Positions 7,055-14,153 of a stretch of DNA of 24,088 nucleotides are shown here, in pieces. The stretch is from Ga0077555 sp031367895 (GTDB taxonomy: Bacteria > Pseudomonadota > Alphaproteobacteria > Rhizobiales > Hyphomicrobiaceae). Within the stretch, counting starts at the first letter, position 1, and every line of letters begins with the position of its first letter. The notes under the pieces were generated by a model. It made no database searches, had not been told where the DNA came from, and saw only the letters and a list, made by a program, of their open reading frames with translations. The stretch spans positions 1-24,088 of the forward strand of contig JANLQP010000215.1 in NCBI GenBank assembly GCA_031367895.1, given 5' to 3'. Made by a program: the position numbers and the translations under genes.

Positions 7055-7714
7055 ATGTCCAAGATCAAGACGGTCCAATTGGCACTGCCGGCATCGCGCG
7101 AGGATCTGGCCAAGATCGAGATCGGCAATGTCGTTTATCTGTCGGGCCGGGTGCACACGGCGCGCGAGGGGGTCTACAAGCGCGCCGTCGAGGATCGCTG
7201 CAACGTGCCGTCCGACATCGGTACTGCGAGTTTCCATTGCTCGCCCGCCGCCAGTGTCGGTCCCAACGGCGAGCTGAAAGTCGGCGCCGTCACAGCAACC
7301 GCGTCGTTCCGGTTCGCGAAATGGATCGACGGCTGGCTCGGCATATCCGGCTGCAACGTCATCATCGGCAAAGGCGGCATGACGAGCGAGATCTACAGGC
7401 AGAGCTTCGTGCCGGTCGGCGCCATCTATCTGACGACGGTTGGCTACGGCACCGGTGCCTTGCTCGGACGCGGCATCAAGAAGGTGGTGGCGGCGCACTG
7501 GCTCGACGAGGTCGGCATCGCGCAGGCAATCTGGGTCCTCGACGTCGAGAATTTCGGGCCGTTCATCGCCGAGAGCGATCTCGAGGGCAACTCGCTGTTC
7601 GAGCGCGAGAACGCGAAGATTTCGCCGGGCCTCGAAAAGCTTTACGCCGGAACGCGGCCAGCCACGCTTCGCAGATTCGGCGAGACCGACGACAAGACCG
7701 ACGAGGTCATCTGA
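7055..7714 (+). CDS. Fumarate hydratase class I / L(+)-tartrate dehydratase beta-subunit-like protein
   Basis: 219 residues matching the C-terminal (beta) domain of class I, iron-sulfur-dependent fumarases and tartrate dehydratase TtdB: an early GNVVYLSGRVHTARE segment, SFHCSPAA, the conserved IIGKGGM loop, and GIAQAIWVLDVENFGPFI. In split enzymes this subunit works with an alpha subunit that binds the [4Fe-4S] cluster. No alpha gene is present in the window, so the partner is elsewhere or the protein works alone. GAGGA a few bases upstream supports ATG 7055. Divergent from the DUF3225 gene across ~180 bases that contain a TATAAA at 6982-6987 but no clear matching -35. Confidence 0.85.
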   Translation: MSKIKTVQLALPASREDLAKIEIGNVVYLSGRVHTAREGVYKRAVEDRCNVPSDIGTASFHCSPAASVGPNGELKVGAVTATASFRFAKWIDGWLGISGCNVIIGKGGMTSEIYRQSFVPVGAIYLTTVGYGTGALLGRGIKKVVAAHWLDEVGIAQAIWVLDVENFGPFIAESDLEGNSLFERENAKISPGLEKLYAGTRPATLRRFGETDDKTDEVI

Positions 7715-7776
7715 GCGCAAGGTGCTGAGCGGAAGGCGTGTGAAGGGCGCAAGTCACGCCCCCCACACGATCGGCA

Positions 7777-8034
7777 TCACCAGTGTCGATAGTAGTGGCG
7801 CCGCGGCGCATAGTACGAATAGCCGTAGTAGTAAGGCGCGTAATAGTACGGCCGGTAGTACGGCGTTGCGTACACGACACCACGGCGGCGCCAATGCGCT
7901 TGTTCAACCAATGTCCTGCCATCACTCACAATTGGTGCAGGCGCCGACAACGGCGCTGCAGTGAGTGGTGTTGTCGCGGCCAGCTCCAGGCCGGCCGCGC
8001 CAACGAGAAGGGTAGCGAGAAGGATTGCCTTCAT
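7777..8034 (-). CDS. Small secreted Tyr-rich protein (paralogue 1 of 3)
   Basis: 85 residues: a signal peptide (MKAILLATLLVGAAGLELAA, then TTPLTAAP), a short linker with LVEQAHWRRRG, and a C-terminal tail almost entirely Tyr, Pro, Arg and His ending in YYRHW. AGGAGG lies 6 bases before ATG 8034 on the minus strand. The VEQAHWRRR part parallels VDQVHWRR in the genes at 8529 and 8153, so I treat the three as diverged copies. Such short Tyr/His-rich exported proteins are common in Hyphomicrobiales but have no established function. Expected location is periplasm or outside. Confidence 0.7.
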   Translation of the reverse strand: MKAILLATLLVGAAGLELAATTPLTAAPLSAPAPIVSDGRTLVEQAHWRRRGVVYATPYYRPYYYAPYYYGYSYYAPRRHYYRHW

Positions 8035-8152
8035 CTGAACCTCCTGATTGCTCTCACCTGCGTGACCACCGTTAGAGTAGGGATTCCGGGCGATTTTGCA
8101 AGGTGTTGAGCAAACCGGAAATTCAGCCTTTCGGTTCACCTGCGGTCAAGCA

Positions 8153-8407
8153 TTACCAACGGCGCCCATAACCATATGACCGGTAGCCGTAAACGCGCGG
8201 CACGACCACGACATAGCCGCGGTGATGGTGATGGTGCCGATGCCGACGCCAGCCCCAGTTCACCTGGTCAACCGCTGCGGCTTTACTCTCCGCAGCAGCA
8301 GATTTCGTGGCCTCCCCGATACCGGGCGACACGGCAGCGTTTGCGGCACCCACGCCGATGCAAAGCGCTATCGCTGCAGACGCAACAGCGTAGTACAGAC
8401 TCGTCAT
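8153..8407 (-). CDS. Small secreted His-rich protein (paralogue 2 of 3)
   Basis: 84 residues: a signal peptide (MTSLYYAVASAAIALCIGVG, then AANA), a conserved mature start (AVSPGIGEATKSAAAESKAA), VDQVNWGWRR, a run of His (RHRHHHHHRG) and a Tyr/Arg tail ending GYGRRW. AGGAG sits 7 bases before the ATG. The PGIGEA..KxAAxESKA..VDQV core is shared with the next gene. The His cluster could bind a metal (inference). No known function. Confidence 0.75.
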   Translation of the reverse strand: MTSLYYAVASAAIALCIGVGAANAAVSPGIGEATKSAAAESKAAAVDQVNWGWRRHRHHHHHRGYVVVVPRVYGYRSYGYGRRW

Positions 8408-8528
8408 CACGAACTCCTGTTTTTCTCGACTTGCGTGATCCGTTCCTTCACATAAGCATTCCCGACGCATACGCAAGTCATTGAAAAAACAGAAATTAGT
8501 CAGATGACCAGAGGTCAGATCCCGGCAT

Positions 8529-8744
8529 TTACCATCGGCGGTAGCGCGGTACGATGATAAAGAAGCCGCTGCGACGATGGTGATGGCGGCGCCAATGGAC
8601 CTGATCGACAACGCCGGCCTTGCTCTCTTCGGCAGCCGTTTTGGCGGCTTCGCCGATGCCGGGCGTCACGCCGGCGCTGGCTGCAACGCTGCAAAGGCCA
8701 AGTGCAACGACAGTGGAAGCGGCAAGAACAGACAACTTTTTCAT
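8529..8744 (-). CDS. Small secreted His-rich protein (paralogue 3 of 3)
   Basis: 71 residues: a signal peptide (MKKLSVLAASTVVALGLCSV, then AASA), the mature core GVTPGIGEAAKTAAEESKAG, VDQVHWRRHHHRRSG, and a hydrophobic-basic end FFIIVPRYRRW. GGAGG lies 6 bases before ATG 8744. It is close to the paralogue at 8153-8407 across its whole mature part. The three genes are spaced by ~120 bases, enough for each to have its own promoter, and all point the same way. Function unknown. Confidence 0.75.
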   Translation of the reverse strand: MKKLSVLAASTVVALGLCSVAASAGVTPGIGEAAKTAAEESKAGVVDQVHWRRHHHRRSGFFIIVPRYRRW

Positions 8745-8867
8745 CGTTTCCTCCATTTCACGAGACGGCATTTCGCCGGTAACAATAGTATCATGGACGT
8801 CGCAGGAGTCTTGGCTTACGGCTTGGAATATTTGTTGTAACTCTCTGAGATAAAAACGGAATCTGAC

Positions 8868-9302
8868 GTGGACCTGACAAAGCGAGCCATCTTCCGGGCG
8901 TGGAACAGCGTTTCGGTGCGCTACAACGATCTCGATCCGCTGGGCCATGTGAACAACGCGGCGATGGCAATCTTTCTCGAGCAAGCGCGCTGCGAGCTGA
9001 TCACACCGAAGTTGAAGACGTTCGGGCGGCATCTCGACATGGTGCTGGCGTCGACCAAGCTCGATTATCTGCACGAGCTCAATTACCCCGGCAGCATCGA
9101 GATCGGCACGATTGCAACGCGCATAGGTTCCAAGTCGTTCGAGCTGGCGCACGGCGTCTTTCAGGACGGTACCTGTGCCGGCACAGGCAGCGTCGTGATG
9201 GTGTTCTTCGACCTCGACAAGCGCGCCTCCGTGGTGCCTCCGGACGAGATCCGGGCGCTGGTCACGGGTCTGTTGGTTCCGCCCGGCGAGGGCACGTCCT
9301 GA
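8868..9302 (+). CDS. Acyl-CoA thioesterase, 4HBT/YbgC-like hot-dog fold
   Basis: 144 residues. The hot-dog thioesterase signature RYNDLDPLGHVNNAAMAIFLE (~18-38) includes the catalytic Asp at ~23, followed by KLDYLHELNYPGSIEIGT and GTGSVVMVFFDLD strands typical of 4-hydroxybenzoyl-CoA/YbgC-type thioesterases, which hydrolyse acyl-CoA thioesters in the cytoplasm. The GTG start at 8868 is chosen because it begins just before the conserved domain; the ribosome site (ACGGA) is weak. The stop overlaps the start of the following doubtful ORF. Substrate cannot be told from sequence. Confidence 0.85.
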   Translation: MDLTKRAIFRAWNSVSVRYNDLDPLGHVNNAAMAIFLEQARCELITPKLKTFGRHLDMVLASTKLDYLHELNYPGSIEIGTIATRIGSKSFELAHGVFQDGTCAGTGSVVMVFFDLDKRASVVPPDEIRALVTGLLVPPGEGTS

Positions 9303-9559
9303 TGCGGCGACGCTCGATGATGTTTGCCGGCTGCATTGCAGCGTTCGCCGTGGCATCTGGCGCCGTCGCTCTGGCGGTCGCGATCGCAGAGCCCGGCCAC
9401 ACGCCGCTGCATGTCGCCTGCAAGCATCACAATCACGGGCCGAAATGGCATGCCGGGCACGGTCGCGCGCTCGGTGAACCGCAAAGCCGATCTCTGCGCC
9501 CGGAGCTGGACGAGCCGCGTTCCGGACGCGCGATCACGTCACCCGGACGCGGGCGGTGA
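9302..9559 (+). CDS. Doubtful small exported protein, possibly a decayed gene
   Basis: 85 codons starting at an ATG that overlaps the thioesterase TGA. Residues 6-28 (MMFAGCIAAFAVASGAVALAVA region) look like a signal or membrane segment; then comes CKHHNHGPKWHAGHG and an Arg-rich tail that looks like out-of-frame sequence. Another frame gives a plausible stretch up to a stop at 9690 (VKFLCRSQTVGDVTTKLCL..), so a once longer secreted protein broken by frameshifts is possible. No family recognised. The remaining gap to map (9560-9725) shows only this and the map ribosome site. Confidence 0.3.
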   Translation: MRRRSMMFAGCIAAFAVASGAVALAVAIAEPGHTPLHVACKHHNHGPKWHAGHGRALGEPQSRSLRPELDEPRSGRAITSPGRGR

Positions 9560-9725
9560 AATTCCTGTGCCGGAGTCAGACCGTTGGCGATGTGACCACC
9601 AAGTTGTGCCTGATTGAGGACGACGCGCGTGCTGCCGCCACGTCAGCCGCGATTGCGCGCGGCGTTGATTGCGCTCGCCAAACCTGTCAATAGTTTGCGG
9701 CCTGCATCCGGAGACAAGCGCCCGC

Positions 9726-10559
9726 ATGTCCAATCTCGATTACAACAAGACGCTGCAGCAACGTGAAGGCAAGATCACGCTGCACGGAGCGGACGCGTTC
9801 GCCGGCATGCGCAAGGCGGGTCAGCTTGCCGCCGCCGCACTCGATCTGCTGGTGCCGTACGTGCGAACGGGCGTCAACACGGAGCGCCTCGATGATCTCG
9901 TGTTCGAGTTCGCGATGGATCACGGCGCTATACCTGCACCGTTGCACTACCGCGGTTTCCCGCGCTCGATCTGCACCTCGGTCAATCACGTCGTCTGTCA
10001 CGGCATCCCGGGCCCGAAACCGCTGCGTGAGGGCGACATCGTCAACATCGACGTGACGCTGATCCTCGACGGCTGGCACGGCGACACGAGCCGCATGTAT
10101 TCGGTGGGCGCCATCTCGCGGAAAGCGGAACGGTTGATCGACGTCACCTACGAGGCGCTTCGGCGCGGCATCGCTGCCGTTAAACCCGGCCACACCACCG
10201 GCCACATCGGCGCCGCCATCCAGGCCTTCGCCGAACTCGAGCGCTGCAGCGTCGTGCGCGACTTCTGCGGGCATGGGCTCGGACGGGTCTTCCACGACCG
10301 GCCCAACATCCTGCATTACGGCGAGAAGGGAGACGGGCCCGTGCTGCAGCCCGGCATGTTCTTCACGATCGAGCCGATGATCAACCTCGGCAAGTCGACC
10401 GTGAAAGTGCTGCACGATGGCTGGACGGCGGTGACGCGTGACAGGGAACTGTCGGCCCAGTTCGAGCATACGGTCGGCGTCACCGAGGCCGGGTGCGAAG
10501 TCTTCACGTTCTCCCCGGCCGGCTACCATCGCCCGCCCTTTGACGTGCGGAAGGCCTGA
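9726..10559 (+). CDS. map: Type I methionine aminopeptidase
   Basis: 277 residues. It removes the initiator Met from nascent proteins in the cytoplasm and uses two divalent metal ions. The five metal ligands are visible in order: two Asp in NIDVTLILDGWHGDTS, His in CGHGLGRVFHD, Glu in FTIEPMI and Glu in QFEHTVGV. RGFPRSICTSVNHVVCHGIP is the standard substrate-pocket segment containing the conserved His. The length suits the bacterial form without an N-terminal zinc extension. GGAGA at 9710-9714 supports ATG 9726. radC follows in the same direction after 157 bases, a linkage familiar in rhizobial genomes. Confidence 0.95.
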   Translation: MSNLDYNKTLQQREGKITLHGADAFAGMRKAGQLAAAALDLLVPYVRTGVNTERLDDLVFEFAMDHGAIPAPLHYRGFPRSICTSVNHVVCHGIPGPKPLREGDIVNIDVTLILDGWHGDTSRMYSVGAISRKAERLIDVTYEALRRGIAAVKPGHTTGHIGAAIQAFAELERCSVVRDFCGHGLGRVFHDRPNILHYGEKGDGPVLQPGMFFTIEPMINLGKSTVKVLHDGWTAVTRDRELSAQFEHTVGVTEAGCEVFTFSPAGYHRPPFDVRKA

Positions 10560-10638
10560 GTTTTCGGTCGCCTGAGCGTTGTTCGAGCAAGCGGTGTGTT
10601 GAGGCGTTGCGCATGGCCCCCAGTCTCCGGCTGAGCAA

Positions 10639-10690
10639 AATCCCTGGCGAGGACTCCAGCCTTCGAACAGGGATTCTCGAGGTCTCGAGG
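10639..10690. repeat. Inverted repeat and short direct repeat between map and radC
   Basis: AATCCCTG (10639-10646) is mirrored by CAGGGATT (10668-10675) with a 21-base spacer, followed by TCTCGAGG repeated twice in tandem (about 10675-10690). It lies 27-80 bases before the radC start. It could be an operator or a weak processing/terminator hairpin between the two genes; there is no run of T after it. Confidence 0.4.
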
Positions 10691-10716
10691 GACTGCAATC
10701 TGTCAGCCGGGGAATA

Positions 10717-11481
10717 ATGATGTCGAAGCGGCGGCAGGACGAGGATCGGGCCCCAGACGAGCCGTCGGCGCAGACGAGCTTTTTTGAGCAGCGCGCCGCG
10801 ACACCCGAGCCCGACGACCGTCTCGGCCATCGGCAGCGCTTGCGCGCACGCTTCAAGACAGGCGGCGACGACGCAATCGCGGACTACGAGCTGGTCGAGA
10901 TGATCCTGTTCCGCGTCTTTCCGCGCGGCGATACCAAGCCGCTCGCCAAGAAACTGATCGCCAAATTCGGCTCCTTCGCCGACGTCGTCAATGCGTCGCC
11001 CGAACGCTTGGCCGAGATCGAGGGCATCGGGGATCGTGCCGTCGAGGAGATCAAGCTGATCCGCGCCGCCGCGTTACGGTTGATGCGCGGCGACATCATG
11101 GGCCGCAAGCTGCTCGGCAGCTGGACCCAAGTCATCGACTATTGCAAGGCGGCGCAGGGCTTCGACACACGTGAGACGTTCCGAATCCTGTTCCTCGACA
11201 AGAAGAACCAGTTGATTGCCGACGAGGTGCAAGGCGAAGGCACCGTCGATCACACGCCCGTCTATGTCCGCGAAGTCGTGAAGCGGGCACTGGAACTCGC
11301 GGCGTCAGCGATCATCCTGGTCCACAATCACCCATCGGGTGATCCGACGCCGTCGCGCGCCGATATCGACATGACCAAGCTGATCGTCGCGGCGGCCAAG
11401 CCACTCGGCATCACCATTCACGATCACATCATCGTTGGCCGCAACGGCCACGTTAGTTTCCGCAGCCAGAAGTTGATGTGA
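10717..11481 (+). CDS. radC: RadC-family JAMM/MPN domain protein
   Basis: 254 residues. An N-terminal helix-hairpin-helix-like UPF0758 part (HRQRLRARF..DYELVEMILF, then ASPERLAEIEGIGDRAVEEIK) is followed by the JAB1/MPN-like domain with the zinc motif LVHNHPSGDPTPSRADIDMT: His203, His205 and Asp216 form the HxH..D set. The name RadC is historic; a DNA-repair role is not firmly established. The N-terminal ~35 residues are charged and poorly conserved. ATG at 10717 or 10720 is possible. A strong hairpin follows 15 bases after the stop. Confidence 0.93.
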   Translation: MMSKRRQDEDRAPDEPSAQTSFFEQRAATPEPDDRLGHRQRLRARFKTGGDDAIADYELVEMILFRVFPRGDTKPLAKKLIAKFGSFADVVNASPERLAEIEGIGDRAVEEIKLIRAAALRLMRGDIMGRKLLGSWTQVIDYCKAAQGFDTRETFRILFLDKKNQLIADEVQGEGTVDHTPVYVREVVKRALELAASAIILVHNHPSGDPTPSRADIDMTKLIVAAAKPLGITIHDHIIVGRNGHVSFRSQKLM

Positions 11482-11495
11482 TCTGATGCGTGTTT

Positions 11496-11531
11496 CCCTC
11501 TCCCCAGCAAGTGCAACGCATGGGGAGAGGG
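11496..11531. terminator. Bidirectional hairpin between radC and the solute-binding protein gene
   Basis: CCCTCTCCCCA (11496-11506) pairs perfectly with TGGGGAGAGGG (11521-11531) around a 14-base loop, in the 58-base gap between two convergent genes. The position suits a terminator for both. There is no strong T run, and the stem sequence is also that of the widespread CCCTCTCCCC interspersed repeat also seen at 23797-23860, so it may have begun as such a repeat. Confidence 0.65.
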
Positions 11532-11539
11532 GATCCATT

Positions 11540-13135
11540 TCAGGCTTTCTTCACGCCCCAAAACCAGGGCAGCGGACCATCGGCGATCCCCGTGAGATTG
11601 CTGCGCCAAGCCTGATAGGCATAGTAGAACCCGGTCGGGATGTAGGTGACGTGCTCCATCGCTGCCTTGTTGACGCGAGCGATGATCGCCTTCTCCTCGT
11701 CGATACTCTTGGCATCGTACCACTCGTTGAGGCCCTTCTCGACGTTGGCGTCATCCGGCCAGCCGAACCAGGCCTTTTCGCCGTTGGCGCGTAGCGCGAT
11801 GTAGCCGACCGGGCTCGCGGTATCGGCACCGGCGTGCCAAGTGTGGAACATGCCCCAGCCGCCTTGACCGGGTGGGCTCTTCGAGGCGCGACGTTGACCG
11901 ACGGTGCCCCAGTCGGTCGCGACGAAATCGACGGTCATGCCGATCTTTTTCAAAAGATCCGCGGTGATCTCGCCCATCGCCTTCAATGCCGGCTGATCCT
12001 GCGCAACGACGCAGGTGACAGGTTGGCCACTGTAGCCAGCCTCGGCCAGCAGCTTCTTGGCGGCCTCGATGTTGCGCGGACCCTTCAGCGGTTCGCCACC
12101 TTCCTCCGTGTAAAGCGCGGTGCCCGGTGTGAAGAAGCCGGGAATCTTCTTCCAAAGGTTGGTGTCGTCGCCGACGACGGCGCGCATGTAGTCTTCCTGG
12201 CTGAGCGCCATCTGCAGCGCGCGGCGGACACGGACATCGTTGAAAGGTGGGTGCATGTGATTGAGACGGAACGCACCGATATTGCCAAGCGGATCGGCGA
12301 TCTCGACCTTGATGTTCTTGTTCTTCCTCAATAGCGGCACGAGATCCGGAATCGGGCTCTCCCACCAATCGACCTCGCCGTTCTGCAGGGCTGCCGAGGC
12401 GGTCGCCGGATCCGGCATGATGATCCATTCGACCCGATCGAACTCCATGCGCTTGCCGCCGGACCACCAGTCAGCCGGCTCGTTGCGCGGCACATAGTCC
12501 TTATTGATTTCGAAGGCCGCCAGCGCACCCGGCTTCCAATCGGCGCGCACGAACTTCATCGGGCCGGAACCGATATACTCCTCGATCTGCTTGAACGGAT
12601 CGGTCTTGGCGATCCGCTCCGGCATGATGAAGCAGCAGGGCGTGCCGACTTTACCCAGCGCCAGCAGGATCTTCGGATAGGGCTTCGAGAGCACCCATTT
12701 GAAGGTGGTGTCGTCGACGGCGACGAGGTCCTTCTGGATCGCTTTCAGCATCTGGCCCATGGCGTCACGCGTCGACCACCGCGCGATGCTGGCGACGCAG
12801 TCCTTGGCGCGGACCGGTTCGCCGTCGTGGAACTTGAGGCCGGAGCGCAGCTTGAACGTCCAGGTCAGACCGTCAGCGGACATCTCCTCGCTGTCGACCA
12901 TCTGGCGCTTGGCTTCGAGCTTGCTGTTCATGCCGTAAAGCGTGTCCCAGACGAGCTGGGAGGCATTGCGCACGACGTACTGTGTGCCCCAGATCGGATC
13001 GAAGTTGGCGAGGTTCGCCTGCGGCACGAACTTCAGCACCTTGGCGCCCTGGGCGATGGCTGGGGCCGAGAGGCCGCCCGTCGCCGCCAATGCACCGGCG
13101 CTGGCCGTAGTCTTGATGAATGTACGTCGATCCAT
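11540..13135 (-). CDS. ABC transporter solute-binding protein, family 5 (DppA/OppA type)
   Basis: 531 residues. The N-terminus MDRRTFIKTTASAGALAATG carries a twin-arginine (RRTFIK) signal and ends in APAIAQ, so the protein is probably exported folded to the periplasm. The family 5 signature WTFKLRSGLKFHDGEPVRAKD, the GSGPMKFV segment and the FNDVRVRRALQMALSQEDY region are all present. The family delivers peptides, opines, nickel or glutathione-like compounds to an ABC permease. No permease or ATPase gene is in the window, so this is an orphan here and its ligand is unknown. AAGGGAG ahead of ATG 13135 is a good ribosome site. The 182 bases upstream (13136-13317) show no gene and must hold its promoter. 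Confidence 0.92.
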   Translation of the reverse strand: MDRRTFIKTTASAGALAATGGLSAPAIAQGAKVLKFVPQANLANFDPIWGTQYVVRNASQLVWDTLYGMNSKLEAKRQMVDSEEMSADGLTWTFKLRSGLKFHDGEPVRAKDCVASIARWSTRDAMGQMLKAIQKDLVAVDDTTFKWVLSKPYPKILLALGKVGTPCCFIMPERIAKTDPFKQIEEYIGSGPMKFVRADWKPGALAAFEINKDYVPRNEPADWWSGGKRMEFDRVEWIIMPDPATASAALQNGEVDWWESPIPDLVPLLRKNKNIKVEIADPLGNIGAFRLNHMHPPFNDVRVRRALQMALSQEDYMRAVVGDDTNLWKKIPGFFTPGTALYTEEGGEPLKGPRNIEAAKKLLAEAGYSGQPVTCVVAQDQPALKAMGEITADLLKKIGMTVDFVATDWGTVGQRRASKSPPGQGGWGMFHTWHAGADTASPVGYIALRANGEKAWFGWPDDANVEKGLNEWYDAKSIDEEKAIIARVNKAAMEHVTYIPTGFYYAYQAWRSNLTGIADGPLPWFWGVKKA

Positions 13136-13317
13136 GCGTGAACTCCCTTCGATGGTCTCTAACGGACCTGTTACGGACGCTGCCTAGACAACGGAGCGAC
13201 GGCTCAGACTTCCACCGGCCTGAAAGGCCCGTCAAGCCGGGAGATCGTACAAACTGCCGCGCAAAGCAGCAGGGGAGTGCCGCGAATGTACACGCTGCTG
13301 CGTGCCTGCGGCGTCAA

Positions 13318-14145
13318 TCAAGCCAGCTTGAACCCCTTTGCCCGGACGAAGGCGCCGAAATCGGCCCGCTCGGGCGCTGCGTAGTGCCGTGCCTTCTCCT
13401 CGCTCCAGCCATAATCGGGGCTGGTGCCGAAGCGGGCGACGTTGCGCTGTTGGCGGTAGGGGAAGATGCCGTTGCGCCGTTTGTCGTACGCCGCCACATC
13501 TTCGCGCGTGCAATCGCGGAAGCGGTCGCGGTGCACGGTGACACCGAGCGGTAACCGGGCGCTGATGTTTGCAGCAATCGCGGGCCAGCCGAAACCCATG
13601 CCGGCAACCGGAAACACGTGATCAGGTAGCCCGAGCAGCTTCGACACCTCGCTCGCATGGTTGCGGATGACGCTGACCGGGCAACAGCCGATGCCGACCG
13701 CCTCGGCAGCCGTGACGAACCCTTGCAGCGCGATTCCAGCGTCCACGGCCGCGTTGAAGAAGGCGTCGAGGTGATCGTTGGCGAAGGCGTGGCCGCGCCA
13801 TTCGTGCACCTGCCGCTGGCGGCGATTGTTACCCAGGAACACCAGGAAATGCGGTGCGGCCGGGATCCAGTCCTGATCAGCGAGCAGTTCATTGATGCGC
13901 GCGCGCGTGGCCTTGTCCTCGATGATCAGAATGTCGCGGCCTTGCAGGTCGCTTTTCGATGGCGCCGAGAGAGCGACCGCGCACAGCGTGTCGATCACTG
14001 CCGCCGGCACCGGCTCAGGCTTGAAGCGGCGCACCACGCCGCGGCCGGCCATGCGGGCGAGGGTTGGGTTTTCGGCGACTTCCGGCGGTGGCGTCGCGGT
14101 GAAGTCGCCGAAACGGTGCTGCAGTTGCTCGGTCAGCGTCTTCAT
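13318..14145 (-). CDS. Nitroreductase-family flavoprotein
   Basis: 275 residues. An FMN-dependent NAD(P)H oxidoreductase of the nitroreductase fold: GRGVVRRFKPEPVP (Arg residues that bind FMN phosphate), LSAPSKSDLQGRDILII, and GIGCCPVSVIRNHASEVSKLLGL near the second FMN contact. The C-terminal ~70 residues (DKRRNGIFPYRQ..YGWSEEKARHYA) are typical of the longer subgroup. ATG 14145 starts 8 bases after the uracil-DNA glycosylase stop, with GAGAGG in between, so the two are almost certainly one transcript. Substrate unknown; cytoplasmic. Confidence 0.9.
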   Translation of the reverse strand: MKTLTEQLQHRFGDFTATPPPEVAENPTLARMAGRGVVRRFKPEPVPAAVIDTLCAVALSAPSKSDLQGRDILIIEDKATRARINELLADQDWIPAAPHFLVFLGNNRRQRQVHEWRGHAFANDHLDAFFNAAVDAGIALQGFVTAAEAVGIGCCPVSVIRNHASEVSKLLGLPDHVFPVAGMGFGWPAIAANISARLPLGVTVHRDRFRDCTREDVAAYDKRRNGIFPYRQQRNVARFGTSPDYGWSEEKARHYAAPERADFGAFVRAKGFKLA

Positions 14146-14153
14146 GGGGCCTC

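Noticed and set aside
9687..10856. 389-codon minus-strand open frame covering map and the start of radC
   Set aside because: Overlaps two well-supported genes and has no motifs.
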